Part shown: positions 55,294 to 61,848 of the stretch, in pieces
Layout: every line of letters starts with the position of its first letter
Position numbering within the stretch: the stretch's first letter is position 1
Translations under genes and position numbers: made by a program
Notes under the pieces: model-generated
The model's database searches: none
What the model was told of the DNA's origin: nothing
The model's input: only the letters and a program-made list of their open reading frames with translations
DNA from: Amycolatopsis acidiphila
Lineage (GTDB): Bacteria > Actinomycetota > Actinomycetes > Mycobacteriales > Pseudonocardiaceae
Direction of reading: 5' to 3'
Assembly: GCF_021391495.1 (NCBI RefSeq)
Contig: NZ_CP090063.1
Span: 6,882,001-6,946,000 of the forward strand
Length of the DNA stretch: 64,000 bases

Positions 55294-56115
55294 GTGGCTG
55301 TGACCAGCATTGACACCACCGTCCGTACTCCAGACGGCCTGCGCCTCGCGGGCACGCTGGTTCAGCCGGACGTGCCTCAAGCGTTGGGTGTAGTGCTCGT
55401 GCACGGTGGTGGTGTCACGCGTCACGAGACGGGATTCTTCACTCGTTTGGCGGCAGGGCTGGCTGATGCGGGTGTCTCTTCGTTGCGTTTCGACCTCCCG
55501 GGCCACGGCGAAAGCGAGGGGCGGCAGGAGGACTTGTCGCTCGCGTCGGTGCTCAACGCCATACGCGCCGGCCTCGACCACCTGCGGGCTACGACGACCG
55601 TCGAAGTCACGTCACTGCTTGCCGCCAGCTTCTCCGGCGGCTTGGCCGCCTACTACGCCGCGAACCGGCCGGACGAGGTACACCGCTTGGTGCTGTTTAA
55701 CCCGCTGCTCGACTACAAGCAGCGGTTCGTTGACCAGAAGGACTTCTGGCAGAACGACTACCTAACGGAGGCGGCGGCCGACGACCTGACCACGAACGGC
55801 TTTCTGCCGCACTCGCCGAGCTTCAAGCTCAGTCGAGCGCTGCTCAACGAGGTGTTCTGGATTGCGCCCCGTCCGTTGCTGCACACCATCGCCGCGCCGA
55901 CCCTCCTCGTGCATGGCACGGGGGACACCTTCATTCCGGTGGACTCGTCCCGCGACGCCGCCGCCCGGCTGACCTGCGAACATCGGCTCATCGAGTTGGA
56001 CGGCGCCCAGCACGGCTTCGCCGTCCACGACGACCCGACGTACGCCGACCCGCAGAGCCAGGCCTGGCAAGCCGAGGTCATCACCGCTACCGCCGAGTGG
56101 CTAACAGCGGGTTAA
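55294..56115 (+). CDS. Alpha/beta hydrolase (serine aminopeptidase S33-like)
   Basis: Protein of about 273 residues. VVLVHGGGVTRHETGFFTRL is the oxyanion-hole strand, RFDLPGHGESEGRQED the following turn, LLAASFSGGLAAYYA the nucleophile elbow (ASFSGG, Ser), VHGTGDTFIPVDSSRDAA the Asp region and GAQHGFAVHDD the His. It is a lipase/esterase or peptidase-like enzyme of unknown substrate. GTG at 55294 is used. Returns to high GC and forms the left neighbour of the XRE regulator (convergent, six bases apart). Confidence 0.85.
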   Translation: MAVTSIDTTVRTPDGLRLAGTLVQPDVPQALGVVLVHGGGVTRHETGFFTRLAAGLADAGVSSLRFDLPGHGESEGRQEDLSLASVLNAIRAGLDHLRATTTVEVTSLLAASFSGGLAAYYAANRPDEVHRLVLFNPLLDYKQRFVDQKDFWQNDYLTEAAADDLTTNGFLPHSPSFKLSRALLNEVFWIAPRPLLHTIAAPTLLVHGTGDTFIPVDSSRDAAARLTCEHRLIELDGAQHGFAVHDDPTYADPQSQAWQAEVITATAEWLTAG

Positions 56116-56121
56116 GCCCGA

Positions 56122-57513
56122 TCAGGCAGCGACAGCCTGCCGCAGCTCCTGGACGGCCGGGCGATGCTGCCAGGGCTTGAGGTAGCCCACGACACGGACC
56201 AGCTGCTGCTTCGTGCGGTCTGAGCCGGTGGCAGACGCGCGACGGACCGACTGGAGCCCTGTCGCGGCGGCCTGGTCCGGTTCGCCCGCGAGTGCCAGCG
56301 ACCCGGCCAGGAACGACTGGAAGAAGCCGAAGTCCCGCTTGGAGAATGTCTGCTCGTTCAAGGTCTGGGTGTAGAGCTCTACGGACCGGCGGGGCGCTCC
56401 AGCCTCGGTGTAGCAGATGGCTGTTTGCATGGTCAGAAGCCGGTGGTTGTAGTGCGCGCCCAGCGTCGAGCCGTCGTCAGTCTGCTGGTCGAGGAGGTCG
56501 CGAGCCTGTTCCAGCTGGGGGCGGACCGCCTCGGCCGTCGCTCCGAGCATGACCTCGGCGCGAGCCTGCTGCTGGACGGCTTCAGCCTGCACCCGCTTCG
56601 GCAGAGACCAGTCCTTACGTTGGGCGGCCTCAGACAGGGTGAGCATTCGCAGCGGCTCCCGCTGGTCAAAGGCTAGCTGCGCCTTCTTCAGCAGGACGTA
56701 GCCCTGCATGGCGCTGTCGTCGGCTTCTTGCGCCCATTCGCTTGCCCGGTCGTACCAGTACAGGGTGCGGCCGAAGTCGCGCAGGTCCCGGTGAAGCCAA
56801 GCGGCGAACTCCGCGCCCTCAGCTCCGGCCGCCAGCAGCTCCCGGCGCAGACCCGGCTTGACCTCGCTGGCGTGCTCCTCGATGGCTCCGAGCAGACCAA
56901 GCACGAGCGGCAGCGTCCGGCGGGGTCCGCGGCGGCCGTCGTCGGCCTTGCAGTCGGCCAGCTGCCGGCGGAAGTAGTCGAGCACCGAGTGGTCAAAGTA
57001 GCGGCGGGCGTCGGCCAGAGCGGCCGCGATCTGGTGCAGCTCGTCCAGGCCCAGGGCGGGCAACGCGGCGGCCGCCAGCCCGTGCTTGAGGAGGGAGCGG
57101 CGATCCAGAGGGCTCATACCGTCCGATTGTGCCGCTGTCCCGGCTCCGTTTGTAGCTGCGGCTCCGATGACGTCCGGATCAATCGTGCTCGCCGCGATGG
57201 TTTGCGCATCGAGCGACAGCAGCACGGTGCGGCCCTCGATCACCACCGGCAACAGCATCTGGCTAGGTCCGGCTTGGGGCGAGAATCCTGCTACCGACGC
57301 GGACGATTCAGGCTGGAGAAGCAGCTCCAGGTCCCGTACGGTCAGGCGGAGCAGACGGGCTAGCTTGGCGCGGCGATGCGGCAGCGGTTCGAGGTCGCCG
57401 GACTCCCAGCGGGCCACGGTGCTCGTGTCCACTTCCAGGGCCTGGGCGAGGCGTTCCTGGGTATGTCCAGCCGCTTTGCGCGCCCGAGCCAGGCCGGTCC
57501 GTTTCTTCGCCAT
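56122..57513 (-). CDS. XRE-family regulator with C-terminal TPR-like sensor
   Basis: Protein of 463 residues. Residues 5-60 are an XRE HTH (KAAGHTQERLAQALEVDTST, VARWESGDLEPLP); about 130-463 is a helical, TPR-like domain preceded by DRRSLLKHGLAAAALPALGL. This architecture is frequent in actinomycetes near small-gene operons and RiPP or secondary-metabolite loci, where the sensor domain binds a small signal or partner. It is divergent from the operon that starts at 57791. ATG at 57513. Confidence 0.85.
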   Translation of the reverse strand: MAKKRTGLARARKAAGHTQERLAQALEVDTSTVARWESGDLEPLPHRRAKLARLLRLTVRDLELLLQPESSASVAGFSPQAGPSQMLLPVVIEGRTVLLSLDAQTIAASTIDPDVIGAAATNGAGTAAQSDGMSPLDRRSLLKHGLAAAALPALGLDELHQIAAALADARRYFDHSVLDYFRRQLADCKADDGRRGPRRTLPLVLGLLGAIEEHASEVKPGLRRELLAAGAEGAEFAAWLHRDLRDFGRTLYWYDRASEWAQEADDSAMQGYVLLKKAQLAFDQREPLRMLTLSEAAQRKDWSLPKRVQAEAVQQQARAEVMLGATAEAVRPQLEQARDLLDQQTDDGSTLGAHYNHRLLTMQTAICYTEAGAPRRSVELYTQTLNEQTFSKRDFGFFQSFLAGSLALAGEPDQAAATGLQSVRRASATGSDRTKQQLVRVVGYLKPWQHRPAVQELRQAVAA

Positions 57514-57578
57514 CGTCACCCCTCGTTCCACCTGGCGAGACGGTCACATTAGCGCAGGTCAGACGCCCGGACGCAAGG

Positions 57579-57607
57579 TTTCCGCATAGATTGCGCGGAA
57601 ATTGCGC
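57579..57607. promoter_or_regulatory. Candidate operator between XRE gene and small-gene operon
   Basis: TTTCCGC (57579-57585) and GCGGAAA (57595-57601) are inverted repeats with a nine-base spacer, overlapping a direct repeat ATTGCGC (57590 and 57601). It lies 66 bases from the XRE start, a good place for autoregulation and control of the divergent operon. Confidence 0.4.
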
Positions 57608-57790
57608 TCTGGAGCGGCCGGACGCGGGCTCGCAAGATCAATCCCAGGTCCCGGTGTCGGGTCGATTCCCGCGCCCCCAGGGCCACGCCACGGGTTTCCC
57701 GCGTCCCATGCCACCCGTGCGTGGCCTGGTGAGTCCCCGACGCCGGGGCCGTTCCAACGGTCCAGACCAGCGACGAGGAGACGAAAAGCT

Positions 57791-58084
57791 ATGACGGTCC
57801 GGCTGCGAGAGTACGACGGCGCGGGCGCGCCTGAGCCTGCAACTGAGACGGACGCGCTGGTGAGCGCCCTGGTCCAAAACGCTACCAACTTGCCTATTGC
57901 GGCCTTGCAGCTACGCGAAGGCGAGCTTTCGCCCGAACGGCAGCATGAACTCGGCTCACTCCTGATCCAACTGGGTGAACTGATGCACCAGCACGCCGAT
58001 CTTGGCAGCAAGTCAGCGGCTGTTACCCAGCAGCGAGCATTGTGGACGCCGGAGCGAGGCAGAACCAGCCATGACCAGTTATGA
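57791..58084 (+). CDS. Small hypothetical protein, first gene of a coupled operon
   Basis: Protein of 97 residues: TVRLREYDGAGAPEPATETD at the N-terminus and a helical centre (ALVSALVQNATNLPIAALQL, SLLIQLGELMHQHADLGS). Not assigned to a family, but similar small proteins open operons on actinomycete integrative elements. Its stop overlaps the next start (ATGA at 58081). Confidence 0.65.
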   Translation: MTVRLREYDGAGAPEPATETDALVSALVQNATNLPIAALQLREGELSPERQHELGSLLIQLGELMHQHADLGSKSAAVTQQRALWTPERGRTSHDQL

Positions 58085-58350
58085 GCCGGGTGGCGCTGCT
58101 CGCTTGCGTCTACTTCGGACTGATCATTCTGGCCTATCTGCTCTTCCTCCTGCGCCGCTGGAGGCGACAGCGCCGCGTTCGCCGGAAGCGGGTGCCGGTG
58201 GCGCAGTTGATCGCTCGCATCGAGCGGGAGCGGGCGGACCAGGACACGGACCCCTTGTGCCCCCGGACGCCGCCCCTCCCGCCCGGCTGGTGCTGGCCCA
58301 GCCGCGACCCCGACCAGTCCCCGCATTCCGAGCCAGTGAGAGCGCCATGA
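58081..58350 (+). CDS. Small single-pass membrane protein
   Basis: Protein of 89 residues with one N-terminal membrane helix (ALLACVYFGLIILAYLLFLL), a strongly basic juxtamembrane segment (RRWRRQRRVRRKRVP), and a proline-rich C-terminal tail. Coupled at both ends by ATGA overlaps. Plausible role in conjugal or regulatory functions of an integrative element; not proven. Confidence 0.65.
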   Translation: MSRVALLACVYFGLIILAYLLFLLRRWRRQRRVRRKRVPVAQLIARIERERADQDTDPLCPRTPPLPPGWCWPSRDPDQSPHSEPVRAP

Positions 58351-58646
58351 TCGACTTTGAACCGAACGAAGCAGTGGGCTATGTCTACGAGCAGATGTAT
58401 CGGCATCTGGCCGCCCGTATCGAGTCGGGCGAACTCAAGCCAGGCACGCCGCTCCCATCCGAGCGCCGGCTGGCCTCCGAGTACGGCGTCTCTCTCGGTA
58501 CCGCCCGCCACGCCACCCGGCTCCTGAAGTACCGCGGCCTGGTCGTGACCGTCCGCGCCAAAGGCACGTACGTCGTGGAGCGCCAGCCACCCGGGGAACA
58601 CCCGGGACCCGCCAGCACCCCGCCCGCAGGCGGGCCCCGGCCATGA
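58347..58646 (+). CDS. Short GntR-family regulator (winged helix only)
   Basis: Protein of 99 residues made only of the GntR DNA-binding domain: YEQMYRHLAARIESGELKPG, TPLPSERRLASEYGVSLGTA, LLKYRGLVVTVRAKGTYVVE. No effector domain is present, so it may bind DNA constitutively or pair with another protein. KorSA-like GntR proteins control actinomycete integrative elements, which fits its place in this ATGA-coupled string. Confidence 0.88.
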   Translation: MIDFEPNEAVGYVYEQMYRHLAARIESGELKPGTPLPSERRLASEYGVSLGTARHATRLLKYRGLVVTVRAKGTYVVERQPPGEHPGPASTPPAGGPRP

Positions 58647-58975
58647 CCGATCTATCTGAACGGCTCCGTCGCCTCGACCGGGCCGTCGACACGGAAACCG
58701 CCGCCCTCCTCGACCGCAAGGCCGAGGACGTGGAGGCCATATCCCAGCTGGCCAGGATCGGGCGTCACCTGCTCGAGCTGGGCGCGTGTCTGTTGGCCGA
58801 GGTACCAGACATCGACCTGGACGACCTCGATACCGCCCTCATAGGCATCGTCGCGGCCACCCTCGACCAGCCGGGCGGGCCTCACCGCCGCAGGCGGGAA
58901 CTGCGCCTCGGCGGCCTCACCATTCGCGTCACCGCGGAGCGCACCTGCGGTACCGGGACCTGGCGGCGAAAGTGA
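58643..58975 (+). CDS. Hypothetical protein, operon member
   Basis: Protein of 110 residues: helical N-half (RRLDRAVDTETAALLDRKAE) and an acidic central stretch (AEVPDIDLDDLDTALIGIVA) with a basic C-terminus. Start overlaps the GntR stop (ATGA), and its own TGA overlaps the next ATG (TGATG at 58973-58977). No family recognised. Confidence 0.6.
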   Translation: MTDLSERLRRLDRAVDTETAALLDRKAEDVEAISQLARIGRHLLELGACLLAEVPDIDLDDLDTALIGIVAATLDQPGGPHRRRRELRLGGLTIRVTAERTCGTGTWRRK

Positions 58976-59412
58976 TGAAGCCGCCCCGACGCAGCGCCCA
59001 GCCCGCCCTCCGCGAGCTGGGACGACGAGCCCGGCAGCGCCGCCACGAGCTGGACTTGAACCGCCGCCAGCTCGCCCGCCGCTCCGGCTTGCGCTGCCCG
59101 CAGGTGTAGCTACTGGAGCACGGCCTCATCGCGGCGCATCTTCCGACCCTGGTGCATCTAGCAGTCGCGCTGGACACGGACACCCGTGACCTCGTCCGGG
59201 GCTTGCGCCTGCGGCGGCGGGGCCCGCCCGGCTGGCCGCGTTGTGGAGCGTCCCGCGGACCACCAGCGTTTGAGCGGGCGCCAGGCTCACACCGGTCCAG
59301 CACACACCAGTACGACCACACCCAAGCTGGTCCCGGCTTCCGGTCGGGCGCGTCACCGCGCTCGACCGGAAGTTCTTGCACACTCACCATCGCGTGTCGG
59401 AGGGAGCCCACC
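58975..59412 (+). pseudogene. XRE-like gene with internal amber stop
   Basis: From ATG 58975 the frame gives an XRE-type HTH (LRELGRRARQRRHELDLNRR, QLARRSGLRCPQV) and then hits TAG at 59107-59109 in the middle of the HTH. The same frame continues with LLEHGLIAAHLPTLVHLAVA and LDTDTRDLVRG, which is exactly the rest of an XRE domain. So the gene is interrupted by one nonsense codon (58975-59260 or so), or the stop is read through. After that the frame loses resemblance to the family before the next gene starts at 59413. Confidence 0.55.
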
Positions 59413-59763
59413 GTGACCGTCCGCCTCGGCCCGTTCGCGCTCTGCCCGGCCTGCCAAGCCCGCAACGGCGGGTTGACTCACGCCCGCCACCGACAACGCC
59501 ATGTCGCCGCTCGCGACCAGGCCGCCTGTGTCGACGCCGGACTAGCCAGCCTGCTACCCGAGCTGTGGGCGATCTGCCGCACCGTCAGCTCGTGCCGGGG
59601 CGACGATGGCTGGGCCTACGTCACCCCCACGCCCGACACGCGCGAGGCTGCCGCCGCGTGGTTCACCGCCCGCAGGCTGCGGCATTACTGGGGCGAGCGC
59701 GGACGGCTGTACTTCGAGCTACGGGCCGCCCAACAGACCCTCGATCCGCTTCTCTCCTCATAG
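59413..59763 (+). CDS. Small Cys-containing hypothetical protein
   Basis: Protein of 116 residues: TVRLGPFALCPACQARNGGL holds a CxxC pair, with later Cys and a helical centre (DQAACVDAGLASLLPELWAI), then AWFTARRLRHYWGERGRLYF. GTG at 59413 with GGAGGGAG eight bases upstream is used. A zinc-knuckle is possible. Last gene before the pentapeptide-repeat-like gene nine bases downstream. Confidence 0.65.
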   Translation: MTVRLGPFALCPACQARNGGLTHARHRQRHVAARDQAACVDAGLASLLPELWAICRTVSSCRGDDGWAYVTPTPDTREAAAAWFTARRLRHYWGERGRLYFELRAAQQTLDPLLSS

Positions 59764-59772
59764 GATGCGCGC

Positions 59773-60432
59773 ATGGAATTCCGGGACTTCGGCGACCGCC
59801 GCCTGCAATTGCCCTCGGTCGAGCGGGACGACCTGACGGACGAGCGGCCGACGCTGCGCGGCGAGATCGACCTCGCTGAGGCGCACGTCCAGTACGGCGA
59901 GCACGCCGCACACACCGGCGAGGGCAGCATCACCAAGTCGGTGCTGTCCGGGCTTAACTTGTCGGAGACGGTGTACGCCCCGCTAGAACTGTCCGATGTG
60001 GTCATCGAGGACGCCGAGCTGTCCAACGCGGTGTGGCGTAAGACCACGGCTCGGCGGGTGCGCTTCGCCCGGTGCCGGGCCATCGGCTGGCAGCTCCAGC
60101 TAGATAAGGCCACCGACGTCCTGGTTGAATACTGCCGCCTGGATTACGGCAGCCTGCGGCTGGACCGGGTCGCCAATGTGATGGTGTTCTACCGCTGCAC
60201 GTTCCGCGAGACGGCCATCACCGGCGACCTGTCCCGCGTCGTCTTCGCCGACTGCGACCTTGCTGGCGCGGAGTTCGACGCCGCTCAAGCGACCGGCTGC
60301 GATCTGCGCGGCTCCCAGCTGGCCGGAGCGCAGGGCCTACTCACTCTGAGCGGGGCGACGATCAGCACGGAGCAAGCTGTCTCGGTCGCGGTGCAGCTGG
60401 CGACCGAGTGCGGCCTGCGGGTCGAGGACTAA
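59773..60432 (+). CDS. Pentapeptide-repeat-like beta-helix protein
   Basis: Protein of 219 residues. From about residue 50 to 200 a five-residue periodicity of A/S/V-x-L/F-x-x type is visible: LSGLNLSETVYAPLELSDVV, IEDAELSNAVW, VVFADCDLAGAEFDAAQATG, CDLRGSQLAGAQGLLTLSGA. This indicates a right-handed quadrilateral beta-helix, though repeats are imperfect. Pentapeptide proteins mimic DNA and protect gyrase from toxins or quinolones in several systems, so an immunity role for the adjacent peptide is possible. Its stop overlaps the precursor stop tail to tail by four bases (CTAA). Confidence 0.75.
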   Translation: MEFRDFGDRRLQLPSVERDDLTDERPTLRGEIDLAEAHVQYGEHAAHTGEGSITKSVLSGLNLSETVYAPLELSDVVIEDAELSNAVWRKTTARRVRFARCRAIGWQLQLDKATDVLVEYCRLDYGSLRLDRVANVMVFYRCTFRETAITGDLSRVVFADCDLAGAEFDAAQATGCDLRGSQLAGAQGLLTLSGATISTEQAVSVAVQLATECGLRVED

Positions 60433-60629
60433 CGCCGCCGGTTATCCCAGTTGTCCCAACCGGGCCGGTTGTCGAACTTCGGACTGTTGTCCCAGGCCGG
60501 CCGGTTATCAAACTTGGCTCCGTGAATCTCCGGCTGTGGCTCGGGCGAGCGGAGCAACGCGAGTAGCGGCGCCAGCTCGGTTTCAGACGCGCGGATGCGA
60601 CGGGTCAGCGTCGCGGCAGGTGTCGGCAT
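60429..60629 (-). CDS. amcA: Cyclophane RiPP precursor peptide (AmcA-like)
   Basis: Peptide of 66 residues: an N-terminal leader of about 38 residues (with ETELAPLLALLR) and a C-terminal core with five aromatic-Asp-Asn units: F40-D-N42, W46-D-N48, F52-D-N54, W58-D-N60 and W61-D-N63, ending in three arginines. Spacers are Arg-Pro-Ala, Ser-Pro-Lys and Arg-Pro-Gly. This is the substrate pattern of rSAM/SPASM enzymes that crosslink aromatic side chains to Asn three residues apart. AAGGAG lies upstream of ATG 60629. It overlaps the maturase 3' end by 47 bases. The name AmcA is from memory of a described family and should be checked. Confidence 0.85.
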   Translation of the reverse strand: MPTPAATLTRRIRASETELAPLLALLRSPEPQPEIHGAKFDNRPAWDNSPKFDNRPGWDNWDNRRR

Positions 60630-61692
60630 GGTGGAGCACTCCTTCCACGAGGGCAATCTTGGAATTTCGGCAATAGTTCGTCTCGGTCGTGTCGAAGCGG
60701 CCGTGCTCGAAGTAGCGGTTCGCCGGGTGCGCCCCACCGCAGAACGCGAAGTACGGACAGGAGGCCTGGCAGGCGGTCACGCCGTCCAAGAACTCACGTA
60801 CCCACACCGAGCTGAGGCCGGTCTGGATGAGCTCATCCAGCGACGTATCGAGCACGTTGCCGCACGACAGCCGCCCGTGCTTGGGCGAGTCGAAACCCGC
60901 CAGCTCCGGTGAGATGAGTGTGACCGACCCGTCGTAGGCCATGGTGGGGAGCGGATCGAGCCGCGGCGCCGGCGGACGCTCCGGCCATTGCAGCACCGAG
61001 CCCGCGAATCCGAGCGCCCGCTCCAGCTCCCGCACCTGCACCACCGGGTTGGCCTGCCATGCCTCGGCCAGGGCGGTCCAAAAGGCGGTTACCGTCGTGA
61101 AGTCGTGGGCGTTCGAGGCTTGGTTGACGCCTTCCGTCTCCTCGATGTTGACGCCCAGCGCCACGCAACCGACCTCGACGGCGAAGTCGTACAGCCGCCG
61201 CGCCCGCTCCGGCGTCGGGTCCGACACCACGGCGATGATCGACAGCGGGTGCCCGCGCTCTCGCAGCCACGCAATACCTCGCATGATGCGTGCGTACGCC
61301 GGACGACCTTGGAGGTCCACCCGGGCTGCCGTGTCGGCGGCGAACCCGTCCACACTGACCCCGACCGACACGCCGTACGCCTCGAACAGGTCGCACCACG
61401 CGTCCGTGATCAGCGTGGCATTCGTCTGCACGACATGACGCACGTCGAGCCCGGCGAAACAGTCCAGCAGCAGCCCGAACCGTTTCGGCCCCAGCGTCAG
61501 CGGCTCACCACCGTGCCAGCACACCTCCACCGGCCCGCTCCCCGTCCATGGCCGGACCGACGCGGCCACGGCCTGCGCCACCGGGGCCGACATGGTCAGG
61601 TGCTCGCGACGAAACGGAAGATAGCAGTAAGTACAGTTTAAGTTACAGGCTGTAGCTAGCTGCAGGATCACCGAGCGCGGTGCGGCAAACAT
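60583..61692 (-). CDS. amcB: Radical SAM/SPASM peptide maturase (cyclophane-forming, AmcB-like)
   Basis: Protein of 369 residues. The radical SAM cluster motif is C16-x3-C20-x2-C23 (ATACNLNCTYCYLPF). The C-terminal SPASM domain has the Cys pattern CGN, CQASCPYFAFC then GGAHPANRYFEHGRFDTTET and a last Cys (ETNYC), close to GrrM/OscB-type cyclophane synthases. It would bind auxiliary iron-sulfur clusters and the leader of the overlapping precursor gene. ATG at 61692 is chosen over the longer frame start (61785) because AAAGGGG is upstream and the conserved core starts here. A 156-base gap separates it from the NTPase gene upstream. Confidence 0.9.
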   Translation of the reverse strand: MFAAPRSVILQLATACNLNCTYCYLPFRREHLTMSAPVAQAVAASVRPWTGSGPVEVCWHGGEPLTLGPKRFGLLLDCFAGLDVRHVVQTNATLITDAWCDLFEAYGVSVGVSVDGFAADTAARVDLQGRPAYARIMRGIAWLRERGHPLSIIAVVSDPTPERARRLYDFAVEVGCVALGVNIEETEGVNQASNAHDFTTVTAFWTALAEAWQANPVVQVRELERALGFAGSVLQWPERPPAPRLDPLPTMAYDGSVTLISPELAGFDSPKHGRLSCGNVLDTSLDELIQTGLSSVWVREFLDGVTACQASCPYFAFCGGAHPANRYFEHGRFDTTETNYCRNSKIALVEGVLHHADTCRDADPSHPRV

Positions 61693-61848
61693 TCCAGCGG
61701 CCCCTTTCGCCTCAGAGCTCAGCGCTGTGAGCTGAGCGGCTACCGCTGATCGTCTACCGCCGCGCCTCACTGCTCCAGGGCGCAAACCCGGCGGGAAGTA
61801 GGCAAGAACCAGGCGTTCAAGCTCCTGACCTGGACTTATTCGTTGTCT

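Noticed and set aside
57650..57675. Sequence CGGGTCGATTCCCG resembling a tRNA T-arm (possible att site)
   Set aside because: The loop has six bases instead of seven and no anticodon or acceptor arm can be folded around it.
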